From: Neisseria perflava
Lineage (GTDB): Bacteria; Pseudomonadota; Gammaproteobacteria; Burkholderiales; Neisseriaceae
Reading direction: 5' to 3'
Assembly: GCF_019334725.1 (NCBI RefSeq)
Contig: NZ_CP079818.1
Location: forward strand, 2,046,001 to 2,110,000
DNA: 64,000 nt
Shown one piece after another: positions 35,095-43,892 of this stretch. Each line of letters opens with the position of its first letter. The stretch's first letter is position 1. The translations under genes were made by a program, and so were the position numbers. The notes beneath the pieces were generated by a model. The model was not told the origin of the DNA, made no database searches, and saw only the letters and a list, made by a program, of their open reading frames with translations.

Positions 35095-36420
35095 TTACAA
35101 CTCAAACACACCAATGGATTCAACATGCGAGGTTTGTGCAAACATATTCATGATTCCTACCGCCTTAAACTTATAGCCCTTATCAACCAAGACACCGGCA
35201 TCTCGTGCAAATGTTGATGGATTGCACGAAACATACACTATCTTCTGAGGCAAAAACGGCTTGTGTAGCGATTTGACAACAGCATAAGCCCCGTTTCTCG
35301 GAGGATCCAGCAACATCTTGTCAAATTGCCCCCACGACTCAACAGTTTTTTCATCGGTATCGAACAAGTCTGCAACAGAAAACGTCATATTCTCGGCACA
35401 ACGATTCAGGCGTGCATTTTCCCTTGCCCTATCGACCAAATAATCGGCACCTTCAATACCGACAACCGATGCACCACTTTTTGCCAGCGGCAAACTAAAA
35501 TTGCCCAAACCGCAAAACAAATCGGCAATCCTCTCCCCTTTTTGAGGGTTTAAAAGCCTGACCGCCCTTGCCACCATCACTTCGTTCAATTGCGCATTAA
35601 TCTGCGTAAAATCACCCGGCTTGTAAGGCATTTCCACATCAAATTGAGCAAAAGTATAGTTCAGGGCAGGCGCGTTCTCAGGGTAAAACGGCAAAGACTC
35701 GGCATGATCCTGCAGCCATATTTGCCATGCCTTTTCAGCACCCGACAATATCTTATCAAACCAATTACGCAATTCGCTTAATATTTGTCCAAACGGTTGA
35801 TTTACGAAACGAATGTTGAATACGGTCACATTTTTTCCGCAATAAAACTCAACAAATTTCACTTTCACACCGTCATCATGCAGCTTTTGCAGCAAATTGC
35901 GGACATCAGGCAACCTATCGGACACATGCTTAGGCAAAATATGGCAATGGCGGATATTGACGACATCATGGCTTTTTTTGGCCTGAAAACCGAGTTTCAG
36001 ACGGCCTTGCTTATCCATCGAAACACTTAAACGTGCTCTATCGCGATAATACCAGGAGTAACCATATAAAGGGGGCAAAATTATCTCAGGCTTGACCTTA
36101 CCTATCCGTTCCAACTGCTCTTCCAAAATCCGTTGCTTTAATGCAACTTGCGCGCCAAAGGAAACATGTTGAAGCGAACAACCGCCACATGTATCAAAAT
36201 AGCAACAAGCTGGCTCAATGCGTTCGGAAGAAGGTTTTAAAACCGTTTCGACCTGAGCTTCTGCAAACTGCTTTTTTTCTTTATGAATGGCAAACGTTAC
36301 ACGCTCTCCGGGCAGCGCACCGCCGATGAATACAGTCTTCCCATCGACTCTGGCAACACCCCTGCCCTCATAATCCAAAGAAAAAACTTCCGCCTCTTGA
36401 TACCGTTCTTTCACACTCAT
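35095..36420 (-). CDS. rlmD: 23S rRNA (uracil-1939-C5)-methyltransferase RlmD
   Basis: 441 residues from the ATG at 36420 (MSVKERYQEAEV). An in-frame ATG at 36492 would run through a DUS-like inverted repeat, which makes it unlikely. The protein has a TRAM domain (YEGRGVARVDGKTVFIGGALPGE), an iron-sulphur cluster motif with CCYFDTCGGCSLQH, SAM-binding ADLFCGLGNFSLPLA, and the catalytic VSCNPSTFARD with DPPRNGA. It makes m5U1939 in 23S rRNA. A monocistronic gene. Confidence 0.93.
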   Translation of the reverse strand: MSVKERYQEAEVFSLDYEGRGVARVDGKTVFIGGALPGERVTFAIHKEKKQFAEAQVETVLKPSSERIEPACCYFDTCGGCSLQHVSFGAQVALKQRILEEQLERIGKVKPEIILPPLYGYSWYYRDRARLSVSMDKQGRLKLGFQAKKSHDVVNIRHCHILPKHVSDRLPDVRNLLQKLHDDGVKVKFVEFYCGKNVTVFNIRFVNQPFGQILSELRNWFDKILSGAEKAWQIWLQDHAESLPFYPENAPALNYTFAQFDVEMPYKPGDFTQINAQLNEVMVARAVRLLNPQKGERIADLFCGLGNFSLPLAKSGASVVGIEGADYLVDRARENARLNRCAENMTFSVADLFDTDEKTVESWGQFDKMLLDPPRNGAYAVVKSLHKPFLPQKIVYVSCNPSTFARDAGVLVDKGYKFKAVGIMNMFAQTSHVESIGVFEL

Positions 36421-36559
36421 ACCGTTTCCGTCAGACAGCCGCTTACCGGCCGTCTGACTGTCTTCCAATACCGAAAGCGCATATTTTCTCACAAAAACAC
36501 AGAGTTTCAGGTATCATGCGCCAAAAACTTTCATTTCAAACCCTACAAAAAAAGACGAC

Positions 36560-37621
36560 ATGAAAAAAATACTGTTCGGCCTGACCGCCGCCCTTTTAAC
36601 TTCAGCCGCTGCTGCAAACACACTTATTCCAGACGTCTCCCCCGCCTCTTCCGGACAACACGTCGTTATCAATATTACGCAACAGCGTTTGTTCCTCTAC
36701 GACAACGGTAAACTGAGCAAAATTTATCCTGTTGCCGTCGGCAAAGCCATGACCCAAACCAATCTGGGCGAACATAAAATAGGCGCAAAAGCCTACAACC
36801 CGGTTTGGCATATCCCTAAATCCATCCAAAAAGAACGCAATGACGGAGTTAAAAGCGTACCGGCCGGCCCGAATAACCCGCTGGGCCCGGTATTTGTCCG
36901 TCTTGGCGACCCTAAATTAAGCCTTGGCATTCACGGCACCAATGCCCCTGCCAGCGTACCCGGCGTCCGCAGCCATGGTTGCGTGCGCATGAAATCGCCT
37001 GACGCATTGGAATTCGCCAAAACCATCGCAACAGGTTCTCCTGCCTCCGTTATCTATCAAATGGCAAGTCTGAACGAAGATGCCAACCAAAACTTGTGGC
37101 TGGCTGCCTATCGCGACCCATACGACAAGAAAAACCTTGATACGGCTGCCCTGAAAAAAAGCATTACTGCCTGGGCAAAAGCGCACGGCAAAACCATTCC
37201 TGCCGCACGTGTGGATGCAATCCTGAAAGGACGCACCGGCGCAGCAAACTGTCTGACCTGCGCCAAAGGTGTGAAACTCAAATCGCCTTTGAAGTCTTTG
37301 GCATGGACCAGCGGCACGGATGCTTACAGCAAACCTAAAGTCATGCCGAAACCGGCTCCTGCTAAAGATGTGGTATTGCCTCAAGGAACTGAAATCGAAG
37401 TCGATGCTACCGACGATACAAACAAGGCAGCATCCGAACCGAAACAAAGCGTTCGTCCGACTCCGGTGAAACCGGCAAAACCTGCTGCCAAACCGGCAAC
37501 CACTCCGGCCGATACTCCTGCTTCTGTGCCTAAAGCCGCTTCCGAACCGGCTACTACCCCTGCCTCTTCCCCTGCGAAAGATGCTCCGACAAGCAGCGAA
37601 CCTGCAGATTTGTTGTTCTAA
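36560..37621 (+). CDS. L,D-transpeptidase (YkuD/ErfK family)
   Basis: 353 residues. The signal peptide (MKKILFGLTAALLTSAAAA) is followed by a YkuD domain: VVINITQQRLFLY, GIHGTNAPASVPGVRSHGCVRM with catalytic Cys141 and His125. The last ~110 residues are a Pro/Ala/Lys low-complexity tail. It is periplasmic and forms 3-3 cross-links or attaches proteins to peptidoglycan. A separate CLTC motif (about residues 231-234) may be a disulphide. It is divergent from rlmD with a 139-bp spacer. Confidence 0.9.
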   Translation: MKKILFGLTAALLTSAAAANTLIPDVSPASSGQHVVINITQQRLFLYDNGKLSKIYPVAVGKAMTQTNLGEHKIGAKAYNPVWHIPKSIQKERNDGVKSVPAGPNNPLGPVFVRLGDPKLSLGIHGTNAPASVPGVRSHGCVRMKSPDALEFAKTIATGSPASVIYQMASLNEDANQNLWLAAYRDPYDKKNLDTAALKKSITAWAKAHGKTIPAARVDAILKGRTGAANCLTCAKGVKLKSPLKSLAWTSGTDAYSKPKVMPKPAPAKDVVLPQGTEIEVDATDDTNKAASEPKQSVRPTPVKPAKPAAKPATTPADTPASVPKAASEPATTPASSPAKDAPTSSEPADLLF

Positions 37622-37644
37622 GCAGAACAAAATACATAGCCAAA

Positions 37645-37674
37645 GGCCGTCTGAAATGAATTTTTCAGACGGCC
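37645..37674. terminator. Inverted DUS pair between the L,D-transpeptidase gene and queC
   Basis: GGCCGTCTGAA and its inverse with an 8-nt loop, between convergent genes. A second DUS lies at the end of queC. Confidence 0.85.
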
Positions 37675-37716
37675 TTTTCGTACAACTGGATATTGGAAAT
37701 ATATGCCCCTCTTAAT

Positions 37717-38376
37717 TCAGACGGCCTTTTTACTTTCCAAATATTCCGACAAACCGCACTCGCGCAAAATACAGCTTGGGCATTCATGACAACCACCAAC
37801 CACGCCGTTATAACAGGTATGCGTGTGCTCACGAATATAATCCAATGCACCCATTTCATCTGCCAGCGCCCATGTTTGCGCTTTGGTTAAATACATCAAG
37901 GGCGTATGGATTTGAAAAGCGTAATCCATGGCCAGATTCAGCGTGACATTCATCGACTTGACGAACACATCGCGGCAGTCGGGATAACCGGAAAAATCGG
38001 TTTCGCACACGCCGGCAATAATATGGCGTATTCCCTGCCCTTTGGCGTAAATGGCGGCATAAAGCAAAAACAAAGCATTGCGTCCATCTACAAATGTATT
38101 GGGCAGGCCGTCTGAAGCTGTTTCAATGGATGCCGTATCATCCATCAAGGCGTTATGTGTAATCTGTTGCATCAGGCTCAAATCGAGTACTGTCTGCTTC
38201 ACGCCCAAATCTTGGGCAATCCAACGCGCGCGCTCCAATTCGATGGCGTGGCGTTGCCCATATTGAAAAGTGATGGCCTGCACATTTTCACGGCCATATG
38301 TTTGAATTGCCTGAATCAGGCAGGTTGTTGAATCCTGCCCGCCCGAAAAAATAACGAGGGCCTGCTGTTTTTCCAT
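37717..38376 (-). CDS. queC: 7-cyano-7-deazaguanine synthase QueC
   Basis: 219 residues. ATP pyrophosphatase loop IFSGGQDSTTCL near the N-terminus, and four zinc cysteines near the C-terminus (Cys188, Cys196, Cys199, Cys202: CYNGVVGGCHECPSC). It makes preQ0 for queuosine in tRNA. The ribosome site AGGAA is well placed. The stop codon TGA is part of a DUS, so the protein ends KAV. Confidence 0.95.
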   Translation of the reverse strand: MEKQQALVIFSGGQDSTTCLIQAIQTYGRENVQAITFQYGQRHAIELERARWIAQDLGVKQTVLDLSLMQQITHNALMDDTASIETASDGLPNTFVDGRNALFLLYAAIYAKGQGIRHIIAGVCETDFSGYPDCRDVFVKSMNVTLNLAMDYAFQIHTPLMYLTKAQTWALADEMGALDYIREHTHTCYNGVVGGCHECPSCILRECGLSEYLESKKAV

Positions 38377-38496
38377 AGTAAATTCCTAGTTTTGTTAACG
38401 CGGGAGGTTTGCGAACCGCGTGATTCGAAGATTGACGGATTATAACGGATTTCGTCTATAATCACGGCACTTCATTTTCTTTTATATAGCATAATC

Positions 38497-39096
38497 ATGA
38501 GCATTTACGCCCTGAAACCAAAATTCCAAAACCTATTGCGCCCCATTGTTAAGCGACTGTATCAAAAAGGTATTACTGCCAATCAGATTACCCTGTTTGC
38601 CTGCGCCGTTTCTATTTTGATCGGTTTGCTTTTAGCATTGTTTGCTGGTGTATCCACACTATTCTGGCTTTTACCGATCTGGTTGTTTGTCCGTATGGCG
38701 CTGAATGCGATGGACGGTATGCTGGCACGGGAGTTCGGCCAACAATCGGCATTAGGCGGTTATTTGAATGAAATCACTGATATTGCCGCAGATGCTGCTT
38801 TGTATCTGCCTTTTGCCTTTATCGCGCCCTTCGGCGGCGTACAAATTGCCCTGTTTATTTGGCTGGCGGCAATGACTGAATTTTGCGGCGTTTTGGGACA
38901 AGTCCATGGCAACGGCCGTCGTTATGACGGACCATTCGGCAAAAGCGATCGCGCATTCTTTATCGGCGCATTGGCAGTATGGTATGCAATTGCCGGCAGC
39001 TTCCATTCGCTTTTCTATATCCTTATGTGGCTGGCCTGCGCGGCATTGGTTTATACCTGCTACAAACGTGTCATCAATGGCTTGAAGGCCGTCTGA
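38497..39096 (+). CDS. CDP-alcohol phosphatidyltransferase, YnbA-like
   Basis: 199 residues with several membrane helices. The CDP-OH-phosphotransferase motif reads NAMDGMLAR ... GGYLNEITD: the usual Asp residues 1 and 3 are Asn, while the second and fourth Asp stay. The same two Asn occur in E. coli YnbA as I recall its sequence, so this is that subfamily rather than PgsA or PssA. It would transfer a phosphatidyl group from CDP-diacylglycerol to an unknown alcohol. The last codons and the TGA stop are supplied by a DUS (KAV end). Its presumed partners are encoded at 45.9-51.2 kb. Confidence 0.8.
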   Translation: MSIYALKPKFQNLLRPIVKRLYQKGITANQITLFACAVSILIGLLLALFAGVSTLFWLLPIWLFVRMALNAMDGMLAREFGQQSALGGYLNEITDIAADAALYLPFAFIAPFGGVQIALFIWLAAMTEFCGVLGQVHGNGRRYDGPFGKSDRAFFIGALAVWYAIAGSFHSLFYILMWLACAALVYTCYKRVINGLKAV

Positions 39097-39175
39097 AACT
39101 TGTCCACGTTCTTGGGTTAATCATCATTGATTAAAATATTTAAACCCATCACCCCGTTTTACTGAAAACAAAAAA

Positions 39176-39213
39176 GGCCGTCTGAAACCATAAACTATCG
39201 GTTTCAGACGGCC
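39176..39213. terminator. Inverted DUS pair between YnbA-like and PycTM-like genes
   Basis: GGCCGTCTGAAACC and its inverse around a 10-nt loop, between convergent genes. Confidence 0.85.
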
Positions 39214-39236
39214 TTTTATTCAGTAGCCAAGATAAC

Positions 39237-41099
39237 TTATTGTTTACCCAGTTGGCTGTAATCTACCAACATATACTTGGCAGTAATTTTCTGCGAAGCA
39301 TTGCCTTCATCGCCCATCAAAATCATTTGAGGCTTGCCGTTAACGGTAATTGAATCGACGGCTTCAACGTTGGTAATGTGTTGCAGATTAGGCAAAGAGA
39401 TTTTTTGCGGTTCATCGGTCGGATTACCGCTCCAAGTCCACAGTTGTGAGAATTTCTGTCCATTCTCATCCTTCACTTCATTAGCGATCACGTAGGTTTT
39501 CAAAACAGGATCATAGTTGAGGGAACGGATACCGCCGCCATCAATATCAATCACGGCCACTTCGTCAAACTCAGGCTTGGCATTGCGCTCAAATACATCT
39601 TTCGGATTGCTGATAAACGCGACCAAAGCCATGTTGTTGAACTCAGGATCACGGAAGCCCAAAACAAGACGTTTTTTCACTGGATCAAACGCCATGCCCT
39701 CAATATTGATTTCTTCAAAAGAAACCTCTGCCTTGGTTCGCTCGCGAATCAAATCATGCAGCTTGTGATCGGTTTCCAAAACCTGCGTCAGATTGTCGTA
39801 GCTGGTCAGCCCCAACACATTGCCGTCTTGGATTTTAAAGCGCATCAGGTGTTCGCGGTCAGGCGATCGGTTGCCTTTACGGGTGCGTGAGTGTGAAGTC
39901 ATTGCGTAGATAAAGCCTTCATCGTCGCGCGCCAAAGCCTCCAAGTCGCTGAGACGGCGTTTGAAACCGGTAATCACGCGCGTATCCAATGCCTCGTCTT
40001 CTACAAACCTGCCGGTTTTATCAATGCTGATGATACTGAATGCATGGTTGGGTTCGTCTTCCGCGATCAGCAACTTACCGTCCGGAAGCTGTTGTACGGC
40101 AGAAGGCTCAAATACGCCGTTAAACATATTGATACCCAGCGAACGCAACTCTGCCGCGTTGTTGGCCGGAGGCATCAGCAATGACGGCAATGTTTTTACG
40201 CCGATAAATGCCGCCAGCGAAGCCAGCAAGCCCCAGCGGAATACCGCGTAAGATAAGTTAATGTATTTGAACTGTTTATCCGCCAACAAACCGAGCCAGT
40301 AAAGATGGTCGCTCATCTTTTCATAGATTTGTTTACGATCGCCCATAATCTCCTGCATCATTTCCCAATATTGATCTTTTTGCAGTTTCACACGGTCTTC
40401 ATAAATCAAAATATTGGGTTGGCTGCCGCCAAAAAAGCGCGTTTCGGTACTACTGAGGCGGGTTTTCAAATCCCGCAGTTTCGAACGGCCGCGGATGAAA
40501 TCCTTAAACCATGTACGCGCCGCCTGCATTTTACCGATACGTTCCGGCGAAGCAGAAAGCAATGCAAACACGATAGATGCTGCGGCAGTAATCATAAACG
40601 TACTGGCCGGAATCAAAAATTCGGGCGACGATGAAAAAATAAACGCGCCCGAAATCATCAGCGCAGAAACAATAAAACCATTCAGCGAAATCATAATATT
40701 TGCTTTGGTTGCCGCCAGCGCCAACAATTCCATCTCCGAGCGTACGGCATTGCGGAACATGGTTTCCACGCCCTTATTCGTACCCAACAGATCAGACGCA
40801 TTCAAATCCTCGGCTTTATTTTTTTTCTTTTTCGCCTTGTCTTTTTTGCGTTTGGCCTTCTTCTCGTTTTTTTCAGACGGCATTTCAGGATGTTCAACTA
40901 CATCCTGACCTTCTACTGCTTCCTGAATTTCTACCGCGTCAGCCACAACCTCAACTTCGTTTTCAACAACACCGTTTTGCTTGTGATCCCACAAATCAAC
41001 ATCCTGTTGGGATTCTGCAGATGTGCCGTCGTTTAAAGGTTTGCCTTGGTCGCCCATCTGCTTCTGCCGGCCATTTTCCTTCCAATCATTCAAATCCAT
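39237..41099 (-). CDS. PycTM (Pycsar effector-like) membrane domain fused to a propeller-like domain
   Basis: 620 residues from the ATG at 41099 (MDLNDWKENG), with GGGAG 8 nt upstream. The first ~115 residues are charged and disordered, with a Lys/Glu-rich block. Residues ~125-310 resemble the PycTM/DUF5706 effector domain: a helix pair around SEMELLALAATKANIMISLNG and a later YWLGLLADKQFKYINLSYA leading into a third helix. Residues ~320-620 form a repeat-rich, mainly beta region resembling SdiA-regulated/DUF3616 propellers, presumably periplasmic. PycTM domains depolarise membranes on cyclic-nucleotide signals in Pycsar defence. No cyclase gene is in the window. Role is inferred. Confidence 0.65.
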   Translation of the reverse strand: MDLNDWKENGRQKQMGDQGKPLNDGTSAESQQDVDLWDHKQNGVVENEVEVVADAVEIQEAVEGQDVVEHPEMPSEKNEKKAKRKKDKAKKKKNKAEDLNASDLLGTNKGVETMFRNAVRSEMELLALAATKANIMISLNGFIVSALMISGAFIFSSSPEFLIPASTFMITAAASIVFALLSASPERIGKMQAARTWFKDFIRGRSKLRDLKTRLSSTETRFFGGSQPNILIYEDRVKLQKDQYWEMMQEIMGDRKQIYEKMSDHLYWLGLLADKQFKYINLSYAVFRWGLLASLAAFIGVKTLPSLLMPPANNAAELRSLGINMFNGVFEPSAVQQLPDGKLLIAEDEPNHAFSIISIDKTGRFVEDEALDTRVITGFKRRLSDLEALARDDEGFIYAMTSHSRTRKGNRSPDREHLMRFKIQDGNVLGLTSYDNLTQVLETDHKLHDLIRERTKAEVSFEEINIEGMAFDPVKKRLVLGFRDPEFNNMALVAFISNPKDVFERNAKPEFDEVAVIDIDGGGIRSLNYDPVLKTYVIANEVKDENGQKFSQLWTWSGNPTDEPQKISLPNLQHITNVEAVDSITVNGKPQMILMGDEGNASQKITAKYMLVDYSQLGKQ

Positions 41100-41265
41100 A
41101 TCATGACTCCCAACATCAAACACTTTGAATTAAATGGAAAATAAAAAACATATTTAGTTCATTTATTTTAGGTAATTTACATGCCGCTTACATTCTTTAA
41201 ATACCTAAATAGCAAACTGCCGCAGAACCCCAAAGTCCTGCGACAATCCGCCTTGCATCAAAATA

Positions 41266-41550
41266 TTAATAGTCGATGCGTTCTTTAATAATTTTCAAAT
41301 CAGGATAAGACAAAACAATGTCGTACTCACGACCATCTTTAAAAGCCTCGATATCCAACACAGGCTGGCCTCGACGGCTATCGGCTTCAACATCGTGAAC
41401 TTGATAGCCGCGTTGCTCCAACATTTTTACGGCTTTAGCACGGTTTTGCTCGAAGTTTTTGTCGCTGTAGATTTTGTGTTCAATGTAATCGCTGGCACCG
41501 GCAGTAGCAGCAGACAAAGCAACGATGGCGGTCAATAAGAATTTTTTCAT
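41266..41550 (-). CDS. Small exported PepSY-domain protein
   Basis: 94 residues from the ATG at 41550 (MKKFLLTAIVALSAATAGAS), preferred to an ATG 18 bp upstream because AAGGAAA lies seven nt before it. The signal peptide is followed by a single PepSY-like module (NRAKAVKMLEQRGYQVHDVEADSRRGQPVLDIEAFKDGREYDIVLS-type pattern). Periplasmic, function unknown; PepSY domains are often peptidase inhibitors or regulators. Confidence 0.75.
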   Translation of the reverse strand: MKKFLLTAIVALSAATAGASDYIEHKIYSDKNFEQNRAKAVKMLEQRGYQVHDVEADSRRGQPVLDIEAFKDGREYDIVLSYPDLKIIKERIDY

Positions 41551-41647
41551 GTTTGATTTCCTTTTCAAATGTGTATTCGGGTTTCGATGGATGTATTAAA
41601 ACACAGTAAAATTAGCAGTTAATTAGTGCTTGGTTAAACGCAGTAAA

Positions 41648-41674
41648 GGCCGTCTGAAAACTGTTCAGACAGCC
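41648..41674. repeat. Imperfect inverted DUS pair between divergent genes
   Basis: GGCCGTCTGAA faces a TTCAGACAGCC arm with one changed base. Unlike most pairs it lies upstream of both neighbours, so it cannot be an ordinary terminator for them. Confidence 0.7.
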
Positions 41675-41781
41675 TTTAACCTTAATTATCAAATTTCAAA
41701 CGTATTGCCCAAGTGTAAATCCGGAGAGTTAGAAACAATGAAAAGCCTGCAGCGAATATTCACCCAACAAACGGACAAATC

Positions 41782-42534
41782 ATGAACAAATTTTGCGAAA
41801 TCACCTTTTGCCAACAAATCGGCAGCAACAAACAGCACAACCAAGATGCCCTTTTTAACGGCGAACAAGTGTTTCAATATAAACTCAAAACCGCTGAAAC
41901 ACGTCTTGAAACCCGTCCACGCTTTATCATCGGGATAGCCGACGGCATTTCCAATAGCAATCGTCCCGAAAAAGCCAGCAAATCAGCCATGCACCTATTA
42001 AGCCATACAACCAAACTCAGCCGTCAAACCATCAATCATGTACAAACCGCTTTATCTAAAGAGTTGGCAGAGGATTATTTTGGTTCCTCAACCACTTTTG
42101 TTGCCGCCGAAATCGACCAAACCACCGGCAAAACCGAAATCATCAGCGTAGGCGACAGCCGCGCCTATTTGATTGATACACAAGGAAAATGGAAGCAACT
42201 GACCCAAGATCACTCGATACTCTCCGAATTGCTGGATGGTTTGTCGGATAAAAAAGAAGAAGGGTTTGCCACCATATATGGCGGCGTTTCTTCTTATCTA
42301 GTAGCAGATTATTCCGATTTCCAAGACAAAATGTGCCATGTCGAGCTTACGCTTAAAGCAGGAGAAAGCCTGCTGCTTTGTTCAGACGGCCTAAGCGACG
42401 CTCTTTCAGAAGAAATAAGAGAAAAAATTTGGCAACAATATGATAACGATAAGTCCCGTCTGACTGTATTTCGTAAATTAATTGCGAAACAAAGAGTTTA
42501 TGATGATATGTCGGTAGTAGTTTGCCGATTGTAG
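41782..42534 (+). CDS. PP2C-family protein serine/threonine phosphatase
   Basis: 250 residues. PP2C motifs are intact: GSNKQHNQDALF, IADGISNSN (metal Asp), FGSSTTFVAAEI, VGDSRAYLI, LLLCSDGLSDAL and YDDMSVVVCRL. It is a cytosolic metal-dependent phosphatase. A DUS arm (TTCAGACGGCC at about 42380-42390) lies inside, and base use is like the core genome, so it is probably resident. The DUF262 pair begins 41 bp downstream on the same strand. No kinase gene is adjacent. Confidence 0.88.
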   Translation: MNKFCEITFCQQIGSNKQHNQDALFNGEQVFQYKLKTAETRLETRPRFIIGIADGISNSNRPEKASKSAMHLLSHTTKLSRQTINHVQTALSKELAEDYFGSSTTFVAAEIDQTTGKTEIISVGDSRAYLIDTQGKWKQLTQDHSILSELLDGLSDKKEEGFATIYGGVSSYLVADYSDFQDKMCHVELTLKAGESLLLCSDGLSDALSEEIREKIWQQYDNDKSRLTVFRKLIAKQRVYDDMSVVVCRL

Positions 42535-42575
42535 TCTATAATGTTTACCTATTTTTCATACTAAGGGGTATCTAT

Positions 42576-43892
42576 ATGAGCATAGAAAAAGCAGAAATAC
42601 TCAAGATTGATGACATATTTAAATTAAATTTGAGTATCCCTAATTATCAAAGACCATACAAATGGACAATTAAAAATGTACAACAATTAATCGATGACCT
42701 GCTCCAAAATTTTAGAGAGGGGAAAAAAATATATCGCATCGGCACAATTGTTTTAAATAAGGATAAAGACTGTTCTGAAATATCTGAAATAGTAGATGGC
42801 CAACAACGGCTTATTACACTCTCGTTATTGCTTCATAAACTGGGGAAGGATGATGTGTCTCTTTTAGAAGAAAAACTGAATCATAGCATCAGCAAAAATA
42901 ATATTACAACGAACTATAATTTTCTCAAAAACTATAATTTCACAAATAAATTTAAGGATTATCTCCTTAACAGGTGTGAAATGGTTTGTATCGAATTAGA
43001 TGACTTAGATGAGGCTTTTCAATTTTTTGATTCACAAAATGCCAGAGGCAAACCTTTAGAATCTTATGACCTCTTAAAAGCTTATCATTTAAGAGACATG
43101 AGAGATAAAGACGAGAAGGTCATTCACCAATGTGTCGAACGCTGGGAAAAATCTGCAATGTCTAACGATATAAATAATTTAGATAAAATTATCAACTATA
43201 TCTTATTTAGACTTCGCCGCTGGCATTATAAAGAGAATGCAGAAATATTTACATCAGATGAATTAGATACATTTAAAGGCGTTCATGAAAAAGTTGATTA
43301 TCCTTACTTACATGGAATATTAGCTACTCATGCCATACAAAAATTATCACATGAAAATCCATTTTTATATCGATCGATATCAGCATTTCAAGCCACACAA
43401 GTGCTAATTAATGGAAAATATTTCTTTGATTACATTGAAAATTATACGGCCATCTATGAAAAACTATTTAAAGAAAAGGATGGGTTGTTAGATAAAATTC
43501 ATTCTATTAATGGAATTGATTTAGAAAAAGGAGTAATGGCTTTTTTAAACAATCATAAATACAGTTATCGAACTGGTGATAAATACATTAGAAATTTATT
43601 TGAATGTACCGTATTGTTATACTTTGATAAATTTGGAGCAAGCCATTTTGAAGAATTTATAACAAAAGCTTTTCTATGGGCTTATCGTACTCGGGTAGAA
43701 TCTCAGCGTATTACCTTTAAGACCATTGAAAATAAAGTTCATGATATAGCTGGATTAATTTCTTATATTGAAAAATCCATTACCCCCGAACAAGTCATGC
43801 GTTTTATTCAACAAACCGAAAAAGTCAATTTTTCAAAACATGTAGATCCTAAAATAAAAGAGATTTTGGAAATTAAAGATGAAAACAAATAA
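42576..43892 (+). CDS. DUF262 protein A (GmrS-like)
   Basis: 438 residues from the ATG at 42576, with AAGGGGT upstream; a longer frame starting at 42522 lacks a ribosome site and overlaps the phosphatase. The N-terminal DUF262 (ParB/sulfiredoxin-like) core shows IPNYQRPYKW (22-30) and IVDGQQRLITL with DGQQR at 74-78, the NTP-binding signature. I see no HNH/DUF1524 motif at the C-terminus. DUF262 is the sensing/NTPase half of GmrSD type IV restriction enzymes, which attack modified phage DNA. Strongly AT-rich, no DUS. Overlaps gene B by 14 bases. Confidence 0.8.
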   Translation: MSIEKAEILKIDDIFKLNLSIPNYQRPYKWTIKNVQQLIDDLLQNFREGKKIYRIGTIVLNKDKDCSEISEIVDGQQRLITLSLLLHKLGKDDVSLLEEKLNHSISKNNITTNYNFLKNYNFTNKFKDYLLNRCEMVCIELDDLDEAFQFFDSQNARGKPLESYDLLKAYHLRDMRDKDEKVIHQCVERWEKSAMSNDINNLDKIINYILFRLRRWHYKENAEIFTSDELDTFKGVHEKVDYPYLHGILATHAIQKLSHENPFLYRSISAFQATQVLINGKYFFDYIENYTAIYEKLFKEKDGLLDKIHSINGIDLEKGVMAFLNNHKYSYRTGDKYIRNLFECTVLLYFDKFGASHFEEFITKAFLWAYRTRVESQRITFKTIENKVHDIAGLISYIEKSITPEQVMRFIQQTEKVNFSKHVDPKIKEILEIKDENK

